The notes under the pieces: model-generated
The model's database searches: none
What the model was told of the DNA's origin: nothing
The model's input: the letters and a program-made list of their open reading frames with translations, nothing else
In this document: one piece after another, positions 18,682 to 26,793 of the stretch
How the letters are laid out: every line of letters begins with the position of its first letter
Numbering within the stretch: position 1 is the stretch's first letter
Made by a program: the position numbers and the translations under genes
Origin: Azospirillum sp. RU38E
Lineage (GTDB): Bacteria > Pseudomonadota > Alphaproteobacteria > Azospirillales > Azospirillaceae
Length of the DNA: 64,000 nt
Assembly: GCF_900188385.1 (NCBI RefSeq)
Contig: NZ_FZOI01000001.1
Location: 992,001 to 1,056,000, forward strand
Direction of reading: 5' to 3'

Positions 18682-18683
18682 GA

Positions 18684-19562
18684 TTACCCGACCTTGTTGG
18701 CCTTGAACCAGCCGATGCAGCGCTTCCAGGCGTCCGCCGCCTCTTCCGGGCGATAGCTCGGCCGGTAATCGGCATAAAAGCCGTGCGGTGCTTCGGGATA
18801 GACATGGATGTCGCTGCTGGTCTTGCCCGCCGCCTTCAGGGCGGTGCGCATCCGTTCCACATCCTCCAGCGGGATGCCGCTATCCTTGCCGCCATAAAGC
18901 CCCAGCACCGGGGCATTCAGCTTCTGCACCAGATCCACCGGCACCATGGGCTGCAGCGCCGTCCCCGGCGTGACCAGCCGGCCATACCAGGCAACACCGG
19001 CCTTCACGGCCGGATTGTGGGTGGCATAAAGCCAGGTGATGCGCCCGCCCCAGCAGAAACCGGTTACCCCCAGCCGGGCCGTATCGCCGCCATTGGCCTT
19101 GGCCCAGGTGACGGTGCTGTCCAGGTCGGCCATCACCTGCGCATCGGGCACCTTGTTGACGATATCCTTGATCAGGGCCTGAATGTCGCTGATCCCGGCG
19201 GGATTGCCCTGGCGGGCATAAAGCTCCGGCGCGATGGCCAGATAGCCTTCGCGGGCGAAGCGGCGGCAGACATCCTTGATATGTTCATGCACCCCGAAAA
19301 TTTCCTGCACCACCAGCACCACGGGGAACGGGCCCTTGCCCGCCGGCTGGGCGCGATAGGCGGGCAGTTCGCCGTCGCCCACGGGGATTTTCACCTCACC
19401 GGCCAGCAGCCCGTCGGCGGGCGTGGTGATGGTCTGGGCGGAGACGGGCAGGGTGGACAGGGCGAACCCGGTGGCAAGGCTGGTCACGGCAAACATCCGG
19501 CGGGTCAGGGGGGCGTTGACAGCACCCAGCAGGCACTGGGCTTCGGCGTCGGTCTGGTGCAT
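18684..19562 (-). CDS. Dienelactone hydrolase family protein, exported (twin-arginine-like signal)
   Basis: Alpha/beta hydrolase of 292 residues. The catalytic triad is visible: Cys170 in GFCWGG, Asp227 in YGGKDSG and His260 in APHGFYADY, and the N-terminal core [22 protein letters not shown] is typical of DLH enzymes. [25 protein letters not shown] segment (20-43) looks like a twin-arginine signal placed behind a short leader. The start ATG at 19560-19562 has GGAGG five bases upstream. It is the first gene of a probable operon with lrgAB. Substrate unknown. Confidence 0.85.
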   Translation of the reverse strand: MHQTDAEAQCLLGAVNAPLTRRMFAVTSLATGFALSTLPVSAQTITTPADGLLAGEVKIPVGDGELPAYRAQPAGKGPFPVVLVVQEIFGVHEHIKDVCRRFAREGYLAIAPELYARQGNPAGISDIQALIKDIVNKVPDAQVMADLDSTVTWAKANGGDTARLGVTGFCWGGRITWLYATHNPAVKAGVAWYGRLVTPGTALQPMVPVDLVQKLNAPVLGLYGGKDSGIPLEDVERMRTALKAAGKTSSDIHVYPEAPHGFYADYRPSYRPEEAADAWKRCIGWFKANKVG

Positions 19563-19711
19563 GGAACCTCCGTTTCCTTCGCCCATCAGGCGAAACGCCG
19601 GGGAGTATAGTGCAACCCTGTTTCCCTTCAATCCGCCACGGGCTTGATCAGCGGCACGGACGGGGCCATCATCCTGAATAGATCAAGCCCCTGGTCGGGA
19701 AAGGGTTCGCC

Positions 19712-20254
19712 ATGGCAGGCGATGCGGTGCAGGCGCTGATGGATGTCGAAACCTTCCTGACCTGGGGGGATGGCACCGATACGCGCCATGAACTGATCGA
19801 TGGTCACCCCGTGGCGATGGCCCCACCATCGGAGGCGCATTCCGTCATTGTCGGCAATCTGGCGGCGGCCTTGCGCCAGGTTTTGCCGCCGGGCTGCCGT
19901 GTTGCGGTGGAAGCCGGCATCCGCCCGCCCCATCGGTCCCAACGCAATTATTATCAGGCTGATATCGTGGTGATCTGTGGCGGTAAGGTGGGGGACGGCA
20001 CGCCGCCCTGTCTGGTGGTGGAGGTTTTGTCGGACAGCACGATGGACCATGATCGGGGCCGCAAGCTGCATGATTACCAGTTCATCGAAACGGTGCGTGA
20101 GGTGCTGCTGGTCTGGTCCGACGAACGCCGGGTGCAACTGGTCAGCCGGGTGCCAGAGGGCTGGTTGCAGCGTAACTTCATCGGCGATGCAGTCCTGCCG
20201 CTGGCCAGCCTGGGCGCAGAAATTTCCCTGGAAGAGATTTATCAGCATATCTGA
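19712..20254 (+). CDS. Uma2 family endonuclease (PD-(D/E)xK fold, DUF820)
   Basis: A 180-residue protein of the Uma2/DUF820 family. The nuclease core reads YYQADIVVIC (Asp), then LVVEVLSDSTMDHDRGRKLHDYQ (Glu and Lys of the PD-(D/E)xK site), followed by VREVLLVWSDERRVQLV. The N-terminus TRHELIDGHPVAMAPPSEAHSVIVGNL is the family's first block. Uma2 genes are abundant in cyanobacteria and scattered elsewhere; here it is a single copy on its own. The biological role is not known. Confidence 0.85.
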   Translation: MAGDAVQALMDVETFLTWGDGTDTRHELIDGHPVAMAPPSEAHSVIVGNLAAALRQVLPPGCRVAVEAGIRPPHRSQRNYYQADIVVICGGKVGDGTPPCLVVEVLSDSTMDHDRGRKLHDYQFIETVREVLLVWSDERRVQLVSRVPEGWLQRNFIGDAVLPLASLGAEISLEEIYQHI

Positions 20255-20599
20255 CGGGCCACGCCCTGCGCCGGGCGCTGCCCAGCCCTGTGGTGGAATT
20301 GTCTGGCGTTGCGGCGGCAATGCCCCTATCTATCCGCCATCACCGAGTGGCTGAGGGGCCCCGGCGGACCTATGTGCCGCCCTATTGAACGCCCCGAGAT
20401 TGAGTCGGGTCGTATCAAGGTGCCTGTCCCCGGTGGATGGCTGCCCCCTTCGCTCTCCGAACAAGTCAAGCCGCTCATGCGCAATCGCGTTGGTGCCGCA
20501 AAGTCCGGCACCCCGCAGCCTTTGCGCTTTGCCCGTGCCCCGCCGCTTGATTGCGGCGGTGGGCGAAGCCTTGGGTCGTCTGCTTGAGAAGATATCGCT
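20255..20599. other. Long leader region upstream of DEAD-box RNA helicase
   Basis: 345 bases without a supportable gene. Reading frames here have no ribosome site and no family likeness. The region probably holds the helicase promoter and a long 5' leader. A tRNA-like string around 20342 (GAGTGGCTGAGGGG) does not extend to a cloverleaf. Confidence 0.45.
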
Positions 20600-22327
20600 T
20601 TGACCGTGACCATTACCTTTGCCGAACTCGCCCTTCCGTCCACCCTGCTGCAGGCCGTGGAAGAACTGGGTTATGTCAATCCTACCCCCATTCAGGCCCA
20701 GGCCATTCCGGCAGCCCTGGAAGGCCGCGACGTTGTGGCGTCGGCCAATACCGGTACCGGCAAGACCGCGGCCTTCGTGCTGCCGGCGCTGGCCCGTATC
20801 GCCGCCACCCCGCGTGATGCCGGTTCCTGGGGCCCGCGCGTCCTGGTGCTGACGCCGACCCGCGAACTGGCCACCCAGGTGCTGGATCAGGTGCGCATCC
20901 TGTCCAAGTTCGGCCGTATCCAAACCGGTTCGGTGCTGGGCGGTATGCCCTATCGCGCCCAGATTGAAATGCTGCGCCGCCGCGCCGACCTGATCGTCGC
21001 CACGCCGGGCCGCCTGATCGACCATCTGGAAAATGGCAAGGTCGATCTTAGCTGCGTTGAAATGCTGGTGCTGGACGAAGCTGACCGGATGCTGGACATG
21101 GGCTTCCGCGATGCGGTGGAACAGATTGCCGGCGCCTGCCCGGAAGCCCGCCAGACCATGCTGTTCACCGCCACGCTGGACCGCACGGCGGAAAAGCTGG
21201 CCAGCAGCCTGACCAAGAATCCCGTCCGCGTGGACGTGGCCGGCAAGACCGTCACCAACATTTCCATCACCCAGCATTGGCTACGCGCCGACGGGTTGGA
21301 CCATAAGCACAAGCTGCTGGCCCGCCTGCTGGAGGATGAGGCTTTCGGCAAGGGCATCGTGTTCATGGCCACCAAGGCCGATTGCGATGTGATGGCCGAT
21401 CAGCTTTCCGACAAGGGCCACCGCGCCATGCCGCTGCATGGCGACATGCAGCAGCGCGAGCGTAACCGCGTGGTGCAGTGGATGCGCGATGGCCGCATCA
21501 ATGTTCTGGTCGCCACCGATGTGGCTGCCCGCGGCATTGACATTTCCGACATCAGCCACGTCATCAATTTCGACCTGCCGCGCGTGGCGGAGGATTATGT
21601 CCACCGCATCGGCCGTACCGGCCGCGCTGGCGCCACCGGCATTTCCTACAGCCTGTTCACCCGCCAGGACCGCAATCTGGTCCGTGCGATTGAACAGTAC
21701 ACCGGTCAGCCGCATGTGCAGACCACCCTGCCGGGCCTGGAGCCGATGCCGGAGCAGGAGCGCAAGTTCCGTCCCGCTGGTGCCGGCGGCAAGCCGTTCG
21801 GCAAGGGCGGCTATGGCGGCGGCAAGTCCTTCGGTGGCAATCGCGGTGGCTATGGCCAGGGCGGCGGCTATCGTGGTGGCCCGCGCCGTGAAGGCGAACA
21901 GGGCGGTCAGGGTGGCTGGAACGGCGAGCGCCGTGAACGCCGTGAGGACCGTTTCGCCGCCGGTGGCGAGCGTGCCGAGCGTCCGGCCGGCGAAGGCCAT
22001 CAGCCCCGCCAGCACGAACAGCATGGCGACCGTCCGCATCATGGCGGTGAACGCCGTGGCTGGTCCCCCGATGCCGCCCCGGTGGGCGGTGAGGTGGCTG
22101 GTGAGCGTCCGGCCCGTGGTCCGCACCCGCACAAGACCAACCCCTACAAGCCCCATGCCAGCAAGGGCCGTCCGCACGGCCATGGTGGTGAAGGCCGTGC
22201 CGATTTCCGCGACCAGGGTGGTAATGCTGGTGGCGAAGGCCGGCGGGAATTCCGCGGCGAACGCCGTGGTGAGGCCCGCGAAGCCGGTGCCGGTGCTGCC
22301 ACGCGCCGCCCGTTCCGTCAGGGCTGA
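20600..22327 (+). CDS. DEAD-box ATP-dependent RNA helicase (RhlE-like) with Gly/Arg-rich tail
   Basis: RNA helicase of 575 residues. Motifs in order: Q motif PTPIQAQAIP, Walker A ASANTGTGKT, Ia PTRELA, TPGRL, DEAD in VLDEADRMLDMGF, the motif III variant FTAT, VATDVAARGIDI and HRIGRTGRAG. After about residue 385 a 190-residue tail is extremely rich in Gly, Arg and His, with many short GGYGGG-, RGG- and ERRE-type repeats, and should bind RNA or drive condensation. There is no ATG at the family N-terminus: TTG at 20600 follows GAGAAG at good spacing, with GTG at 20606 as alternative. Role in ribosome assembly or mRNA turnover is family knowledge. Confidence 0.9.
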   Translation: MTVTITFAELALPSTLLQAVEELGYVNPTPIQAQAIPAALEGRDVVASANTGTGKTAAFVLPALARIAATPRDAGSWGPRVLVLTPTRELATQVLDQVRILSKFGRIQTGSVLGGMPYRAQIEMLRRRADLIVATPGRLIDHLENGKVDLSCVEMLVLDEADRMLDMGFRDAVEQIAGACPEARQTMLFTATLDRTAEKLASSLTKNPVRVDVAGKTVTNISITQHWLRADGLDHKHKLLARLLEDEAFGKGIVFMATKADCDVMADQLSDKGHRAMPLHGDMQQRERNRVVQWMRDGRINVLVATDVAARGIDISDISHVINFDLPRVAEDYVHRIGRTGRAGATGISYSLFTRQDRNLVRAIEQYTGQPHVQTTLPGLEPMPEQERKFRPAGAGGKPFGKGGYGGGKSFGGNRGGYGQGGGYRGGPRREGEQGGQGGWNGERRERREDRFAAGGERAERPAGEGHQPRQHEQHGDRPHHGGERRGWSPDAAPVGGEVAGERPARGPHPHKTNPYKPHASKGRPHGHGGEGRADFRDQGGNAGGEGRREFRGERRGEAREAGAGAATRRPFRQG

Positions 22328-22343
22328 TCTGTTGTAAATTCTC

Positions 22344-22378
22344 CCCCTCTCCCGCTTGCCAGCGGGGGAGGGGTTTTT
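22344..22378 (+). terminator. Rho-independent terminator of the RNA helicase gene
   Basis: CCCCTCTCCCGC at 22344-22355 pairs with GCGGGGGAGGGG at 22362-22373 (one G-U pair, six-base loop), then TTTTT. Confidence 0.9.
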
Positions 22379-22448
22379 CATTGCCTGCCCGGCCAGGGTT
22401 CCGTTAAGTCACCCGGCACGCCGCATTCCAAGCAGCAGAGTATCGTCC

Positions 22449-24065
22449 ATGCCCGCCAATATCCTTGAAGAAGAAGTCGCCAAGCGCCGCACCTTTGCCA
22501 TCATCGCGCACCCCGACGCGGGTAAGACGACGTTGACGGAAAAGCTGCTGCTGTTCGGTGGCGCCATCCAGATGGCGGGTGCCGTGAAGGCGCGCGGGGA
22601 GCAGCGGCGCGCCCGGTCGGACTGGATGAAGGTGGAGCGGGAGCGCGGCATCTCCGTCACCGCATCGGTGATGAATTTCGATTATGCCGGTCGTACCTTC
22701 AACCTGGTGGACACGCCGGGCCACGAGGATTTCTCCGAAGATACCTATCGCACGCTGACCGCCGTGGACAGCGCCGTCATGGTGATCGACGCCGCCAAGG
22801 GCATCGAGGCACAGACGCGCAAGCTGTTCGAGGTGTGCCGGATGCGCGACGTGCCCATCATCACCTTCGTCAACAAGATGGACCGCGAGGCGCGCGACCC
22901 GTTCGAGCTGATGGATGAGGTGGAGCGTGACCTGCAGCTTGAGGTCACGCCGGCCTCCTGGCCCATCGGTTCCGGCTCCGATTTCCGGGGCTGTTATGAT
23001 CTGATCCGCGACCGGCTGATCCTGATGGATCGCCGTTCTGGCGATGTGGCGACCGACGGCATTGAATGCAACGGCATTGATGATCCCAAGATCGACCAGT
23101 TGATCCCCGCCGATCAGGCGGCCAAGCTGCGCGAGGATGTGATGATGGTGCGGGAACTCTGCCCGCCCTTCAACATGGAAACCTACCGCGAAGGCCACCA
23201 GACGCCGGTCTTCTTCGGTTCCGCCATCAATAATTTCGGCGTGCGCGAATTGCTGCTGGGGCTGGCCGAATATGCCCCGCCGCCGCGCCCGCAAAAGGCA
23301 GATGGCCGTGAAGTCGAGCCGGATGAGGGCAAGGTCACGGGCTTTGTGTTCAAGGTCCAGGCCAATATGGACCCCAACCACCGCGACCGTATCGCGTTTT
23401 TCCGCCTCTGTTCCGGCCATTTCAAGCGCGGTACCAAGCTGAAACATATGCGGTCGGGCAAGTTGCTGGCGGTCAATAATGCCGTGCTGTTCCTGGCGCG
23501 TGACCGGGAACTGGCGGAAGATGCCTTCCCCGGCGATATTATCGGCATTCCCAACCATGGTACGCTGCGCATCGGTGACACGCTGACGGAAGGCGAGGAT
23601 TTGCGCTTCACCGGCGTTCCCAGCTTCGCGCCGGAACTGTTGCAGCGCGTGCGCCTGGATGACCCGATGAAGGTGAAGCATCTGCGCAAGGCGCTGGAAC
23701 ATTTCGCCGAGGAGGGTGCCTCGCAGGTGTTCAAGCCCATCGTCGGTGCCGACTGGGTGGTCGGCGTCGTCGGTCAGTTGCAGTTCGAGGTGTTGGCCTC
23801 ACGCATCGAGGCCGAATATGGCATGAAGGCCCGGTTTGAGACGGCGGGTTATGATGCCGCCCGCTGGGTGGAATGCGACGATCCGGTGAAGCTGAAAGCC
23901 TTCATTGACAGCCGCCGGGCCGATATGGCGGAAGACCATGATGGCGCCCTGGTCTATCTGGCTCGCAATGGCTGGCAGTTGAACCGCGCGCAGGAGGATT
24001 TCCCCGAAATCCGCTTGCTGAAGACGCGCGAGCAGAACAAGCAGGTGACGACGGCGGCGGCCTGA
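22449..24065 (+). CDS. prfC: Peptide chain release factor 3
   Basis: Translational GTPase of 538 residues that recycles release factors 1 and 2. G1 is AHPDAGKTTLTEK (20-32), G3 DTPGHEDFSEDTYRTL, and G4 NKMDRE. The RF3-specific segments RSDWMKVERERGISVTASVM and KQVTTAA-type tail are present, and the length matches the family. The ATG at 22449 gives the canonical start (ANILEEEVAKRRTFAIIAHPD). Confidence 0.96.
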   Translation: MPANILEEEVAKRRTFAIIAHPDAGKTTLTEKLLLFGGAIQMAGAVKARGEQRRARSDWMKVERERGISVTASVMNFDYAGRTFNLVDTPGHEDFSEDTYRTLTAVDSAVMVIDAAKGIEAQTRKLFEVCRMRDVPIITFVNKMDREARDPFELMDEVERDLQLEVTPASWPIGSGSDFRGCYDLIRDRLILMDRRSGDVATDGIECNGIDDPKIDQLIPADQAAKLREDVMMVRELCPPFNMETYREGHQTPVFFGSAINNFGVRELLLGLAEYAPPPRPQKADGREVEPDEGKVTGFVFKVQANMDPNHRDRIAFFRLCSGHFKRGTKLKHMRSGKLLAVNNAVLFLARDRELAEDAFPGDIIGIPNHGTLRIGDTLTEGEDLRFTGVPSFAPELLQRVRLDDPMKVKHLRKALEHFAEEGASQVFKPIVGADWVVGVVGQLQFEVLASRIEAEYGMKARFETAGYDAARWVECDDPVKLKAFIDSRRADMAEDHDGALVYLARNGWQLNRAQEDFPEIRLLKTREQNKQVTTAAA

Positions 24066-24091
24066 TCCGGGTTCCGTGTCACGGGTAAAGC

Positions 24092-24125
24092 AAAGGCCGC
24101 CGGGGCGATCCGGCGGCCTTTCTTC
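24092..24125. terminator. Bidirectional terminator between prfC and the SCPU-like gene
   Basis: AAAGGCCGCCGG at 24092-24103, loop GGCGAT, then CCGGCGGCCTTT at 24110-24121 and TCTT. The A-tract and T-tract make it usable on both strands, as needed for the convergent genes. The same stem recurs at 54475-54496. Confidence 0.9.
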
Positions 24126-24596
24126 TTAAAGGGCGGCGATGGTGATCATGATGGTGTCGCTGTAATCACCGGCGGTGGCCTGCGGGCGGGCGGGCACCGT
24201 GACCTGCAAATCCTTGTTATTGTCCCCAACGCTGGGCCAGAAACGCAGCCACATCCATTCCCCGCTCAACGACAGCAGGCCGGACCCATCATATTGCACC
24301 TGATAAGGGATGCGGTTGCCACGCTGATCTACCAGCGCACCGCGATTGGCCGAGCTGATACCGACGACAAAGCCGAACTGATTGCACTGCTCATTCACCG
24401 TACCGACGGTGACAGAGGATTCCCCTTTACCAAGGTTCAGGCCGCGCGCCAGATCGTTGATCTTCAACTCGCACACCGTTTCCATCTTGCCACGCAGCTT
24501 CAGGCTGTGGGCAGACGCCGTGCCGGTAAGGCCGACGAGAACAGGCAACAGGAGGGCGATGAAGGCGATGGCCTTCTTGGCAAAAAAACGGGTCAT
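24126..24596 (-). CDS. Orphan spore coat U (SCPU/Csu-like) domain secreted protein
   Basis: A 156-residue exported protein. A signal peptide ends at GTASAHS. The mature part is beta-rich with the feel of the SCPU fold: METVCELKINDLARGLNLGKGESSVTVGTVNEQCNQFGFVVGISS (two Cys, likely a disulfide) and the closing GDYSDTIMITIAAL, a pattern of Csu-type pilins and spore-coat-U proteins. Such genes normally sit with a chaperone and an usher; neither is nearby. A sigma-54 promoter and two leader stem-loops lie upstream, so expression is probably conditional. The family call is from pattern recognition, not alignment. Confidence 0.6.
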   Translation of the reverse strand: MTRFFAKKAIAFIALLLPVLVGLTGTASAHSLKLRGKMETVCELKINDLARGLNLGKGESSVTVGTVNEQCNQFGFVVGISSANRGALVDQRGNRIPYQVQYDGSGLLSLSGEWMWLRFWPSVGDNNKDLQVTVPARPQATAGDYSDTIMITIAAL

Positions 24597-24602
24597 GGCA
24601 CT

Positions 24603-24651
24603 ACCTCGGTTCCTGGTGGCCTTTTCGGCCTTATCCGGTTTCTAAACCGGT
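24603..24651 (-). promoter_or_regulatory. Leader of SCPU-like gene with two tandem stem-loops
   Basis: On the gene's strand the leader reads ACCGG-TTTAGAAA-CCGG(T) (CCGGTTTAGAAACCGG, around 24635-24650) and then GGCC-GAAAA-GGCC (around 24618-24630), ending in AGGAACCGAGGTAG just before the start. The second stem is close to the ribosome site. It does not match a riboswitch class that I know. Confidence 0.4.
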
Positions 24652-24663
24652 CTCAGGTAAAGG

Positions 24664-24680
24664 GCAAATTTCGTGCCATT
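24664..24680 (-). promoter_or_regulatory. Sigma-54 (RpoN) promoter of the SCPU-like gene
   Basis: On the minus strand the sequence is ATGGCACGAAATTTGCC. It has TGGCACG and TTGC elements with exactly ten bases between the GG (-24) and GC (-12) pairs, matching the sigma-54 consensus at every conserved position. Transcription would start near 24652, about 56 bases before the start codon. Confidence 0.8.
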
Positions 24681-24705
24681 ATTGGGATGTGGTGGTATCG
24701 CCCTG

Positions 24706-24744
24706 AAAAACATGGAAATCAGCATCCGTGAGCTGATTTCCATG
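24706..24744 (-). terminator. 13-bp perfect inverted repeat: eipB terminator and possible activator site
   Basis: CATGGAAATCAGC at 24711-24723 is repeated inverted as GCTGATTTCCATG at 24732-24744 with an eight-base loop. On the minus strand it is followed by TTTTT (24706-24710), so it can end the eipB transcript. It also lies about 60-90 bases upstream of the sigma-54 start site, where enhancer-binding proteins bind. Confidence 0.75.
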
Positions 24745-24810
24745 TCGCTATTTGCATAGTGCAACGGTGCTTGGCCGCGTATTTCTTTGCTGATGGCATT
24801 GCATTATGCA

Positions 24811-25653
24811 TCAGCAGGCGGGGCTTGAGACCTTCTCCAGATTCTCCAGCTCCATCCGCACCCGGAAGTCGCCGTAATCCACCAGCATGGAACGCATGAC
24901 GCCGTTTTCCAGCAGCTCCATGCTGGTTTCATATTCCGGCAGCGGCTCCCCCGGTGCGGTGGGGAAGAAGGCCAGGGAGACCTGCCAGGCCTTGGCGGCC
25001 AGCAAATCCTTGTCCTTCACCTTGATCTGCGCCGGGGCAGGAGGGCGCAGCTTGCCCAGGACCGTGTTCACCTCGCTGGCACCTTCCGCCTCCGCCCCAT
25101 CGAAAATGGGGACGGAGAACAGGTTGTCATCGGTGCCGACCTGCGCCAGAACCCGCAATGTGTGGGCCGAGGGGAACATGGTGCCGGGCTTCAGCGCCAC
25201 CGTCTTGGCCTCCGGCTTGTCATAGCGCGCGCTGCCGCCCTTGGCCTTGTCCAGATTGGCGCCGCCAGACAGCTCCTCATCCACCTCCCCATTCACCAGC
25301 TTGCGCACATTGAAGCGATAGGCCGAACCGTCCTTGGCCTCCCAGGTGGCGTAGTTGGTGACCAGTTCGGTCTCCTCCCCCTCACTATAGGCGAATTTCA
25401 CCTGGAAACGCTGGTTGATGGTCCAGCCATCACAGGCATCGTTGAAGGCGAAGCTCATCTGCCCGCTGACATCCGAAATGCCGCTTTGTAGGCGGGCATG
25501 ATCCAGGCTCAGCTTATAGGTGGCCTTGTGCGGGGCGATGTTGGCAGTGCCGGCCCCGGCAGGGGCAACCGCCCCGCCCAACATCAGCAGCGACAGCAGC
25601 AGGGCAACGGGGCGGCGATGGGCGGAACGGGGGGCGGCGACGGGAGCGGACAC
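24811..25653 (-). CDS. eipB: Cell envelope integrity protein EipB (DUF1849)
   Basis: Periplasmic protein of about 280 residues. A signal peptide (ALLLSLLMLGGAVAPAGAGTA) precedes the family opening IAPHKATYKLSLDHARLQSGISDVSGQMSFAFNDACDGWTINQRF. The two cysteines, in NDACDGW (about 74) and at the very C-terminus (SSPAC, about 280), match the conserved disulfide that closes the spiral beta-barrel of Brucella EipB. EipB proteins maintain the envelope and are found in alphaproteobacteria. No ATG is available at the N-terminus; GTG at 25651-25653 is chosen, with TTG at 25663-25665 as alternative. It diverges from the diguanylate cyclase gene. Confidence 0.88.
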   Translation of the reverse strand: MSAPVAAPRSAHRRPVALLLSLLMLGGAVAPAGAGTANIAPHKATYKLSLDHARLQSGISDVSGQMSFAFNDACDGWTINQRFQVKFAYSEGEETELVTNYATWEAKDGSAYRFNVRKLVNGEVDEELSGGANLDKAKGGSARYDKPEAKTVALKPGTMFPSAHTLRVLAQVGTDDNLFSVPIFDGAEAEGASEVNTVLGKLRPPAPAQIKVKDKDLLAAKAWQVSLAFFPTAPGEPLPEYETSMELLENGVMRSMLVDYGDFRVRMELENLEKVSSPAC

Positions 25654-25922
25654 GTTGCAGGTCAACCCTTGGAACGGATAGGGGCCCCCATCTTGCGCTT
25701 TGCAGCAAGGCGCTGCAATGGACTTTCAGGGGGATGGCCCAAAGGGGGCGGGGCGGCAGCTTCTGCCGATATCGGCCCGTCAGCAGGGGCAGAATTTGCC
25801 GGGGGGCGGGAAGTGCCTCCGGCGCCCATGGCCATAAGTCGCTGATCTGACATGAAGTCCCGGTTGGCATGTCGGTTGCTGCTGTATGGGCAACCAGCGT
25901 CTCCGTGCAATGGAGCTAACCG

Positions 25923-26624
25923 ATGACCCTGCTTGATACCAACCTTGCCGTTCCGCTTGCGGCCTCCGCCCTTGGCTTGGCGGTTGGTGTTGAACGCGGG
26001 CTGCCTTTCCCGGCCCCCCGGCGCCTGCCCCCGGATGATGCGGCCTATGGCAAGCTGCTTCAGGATGCCATGCTGCGGCTGCGGGCGGCCGAAGCCCGGA
26101 TTGCCGAGCAGAAGGAACGGATTGAGCATCTGGAAGCCTTGGCCATGACGGATGAGCTGACGGGGCTGCCGAACCGGCGCGGCTTTGTTGATGCGTTCCG
26201 CCGCGAACTGGCCAGCGCGCGCCGCAGCGGCAAAGGCGGGGTGCTGGCAATTGTCGATCTTGACGGGTTCAAGGCCATCAATGATGTGCATGGCCATCTC
26301 TGCGGCGATCATTATCTGCGCCAGGTGGCGCGGGCGCTGGCCGATAATGTGCGGGCCCATGATGTGGTGGCCCGGTTCGGCGGCGATGAATTCGCCGTAC
26401 TGTTGACGGATGTGGAGGCGGGCCAGGGGGCCGAGCGGGCCAAAGCCCTGTCGCGCCGCTTCAATGCGCTGACCTGTCGCTGGCAGATGCTGGATCTGCC
26501 CCTGCGGGCCAGTTTCGGGGTGGAAGCCTATGGCGCCAATGACCGGGAAGAAGAGGTCATTCGCCGGGCAGACGCCGCCATGTATCAGGTCAAGAAATCC
26601 AACAGGGTGGCACGGGCGGGATAA
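25923..26624 (+). CDS. Diguanylate cyclase, stand-alone GGDEF domain
   Basis: A 233-residue soluble GGDEF protein that should make cyclic di-GMP. The active site is RFGGDEF (GGDEF at 153-157), with VDLDGFKAINDVHGHLCGDHYL (metal and GTP contacts) upstream. The inhibitory site R-x-x-D is RAHD at 144-147, exactly five residues before GGDEF, so product feedback is expected. Residues 40-75 form a coiled coil (LRAAEARIAEQKERIEHLEALAMTDELTG), the usual dimer stalk; there is no sensor domain or membrane helix. The input signal is not evident. Confidence 0.93.
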   Translation: MTLLDTNLAVPLAASALGLAVGVERGLPFPAPRRLPPDDAAYGKLLQDAMLRLRAAEARIAEQKERIEHLEALAMTDELTGLPNRRGFVDAFRRELASARRSGKGGVLAIVDLDGFKAINDVHGHLCGDHYLRQVARALADNVRAHDVVARFGGDEFAVLLTDVEAGQGAERAKALSRRFNALTCRWQMLDLPLRASFGVEAYGANDREEEVIRRADAAMYQVKKSNRVARAG

Positions 26625-26701
26625 AATCAGCGCTGGACTGCCATCCGGCCCGGTTCCCGCATCCACCATCCTGCGGCCCCTGCCAGGGGCCATTTGGAAG
26701 A

Positions 26702-26736
26702 GAGGGGCCTGTTCCTCCCGCCGGAACAGGCCCCTT
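26702..26736. terminator. Terminator between diguanylate cyclase and AMP nucleosidase genes
   Basis: AGGGGCCTGTTCC (26703-26715) pairs with GGAACAGGCCCCT (26723-26735) over a seven-base loop, between convergent genes. The T run is short (TTCCTC). Confidence 0.8.
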
Positions 26737-26793
26737 CCTCATCGATATTAATCTCCCTCAGACGCCGGGCGGGCGCTTCCGCTCCCTTGGCGT

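Noticed and set aside
20335-20365. tRNA-like string GAGTGGCTGAGGGG
   Set aside because: No acceptor stem, anticodon arm or T-arm can be built around it.
24597-24660. Cyclic di-GMP or mini-ykkC riboswitch in the SCPU leader
   Set aside because: Two hairpins are present but the conserved core bases of those classes are absent.
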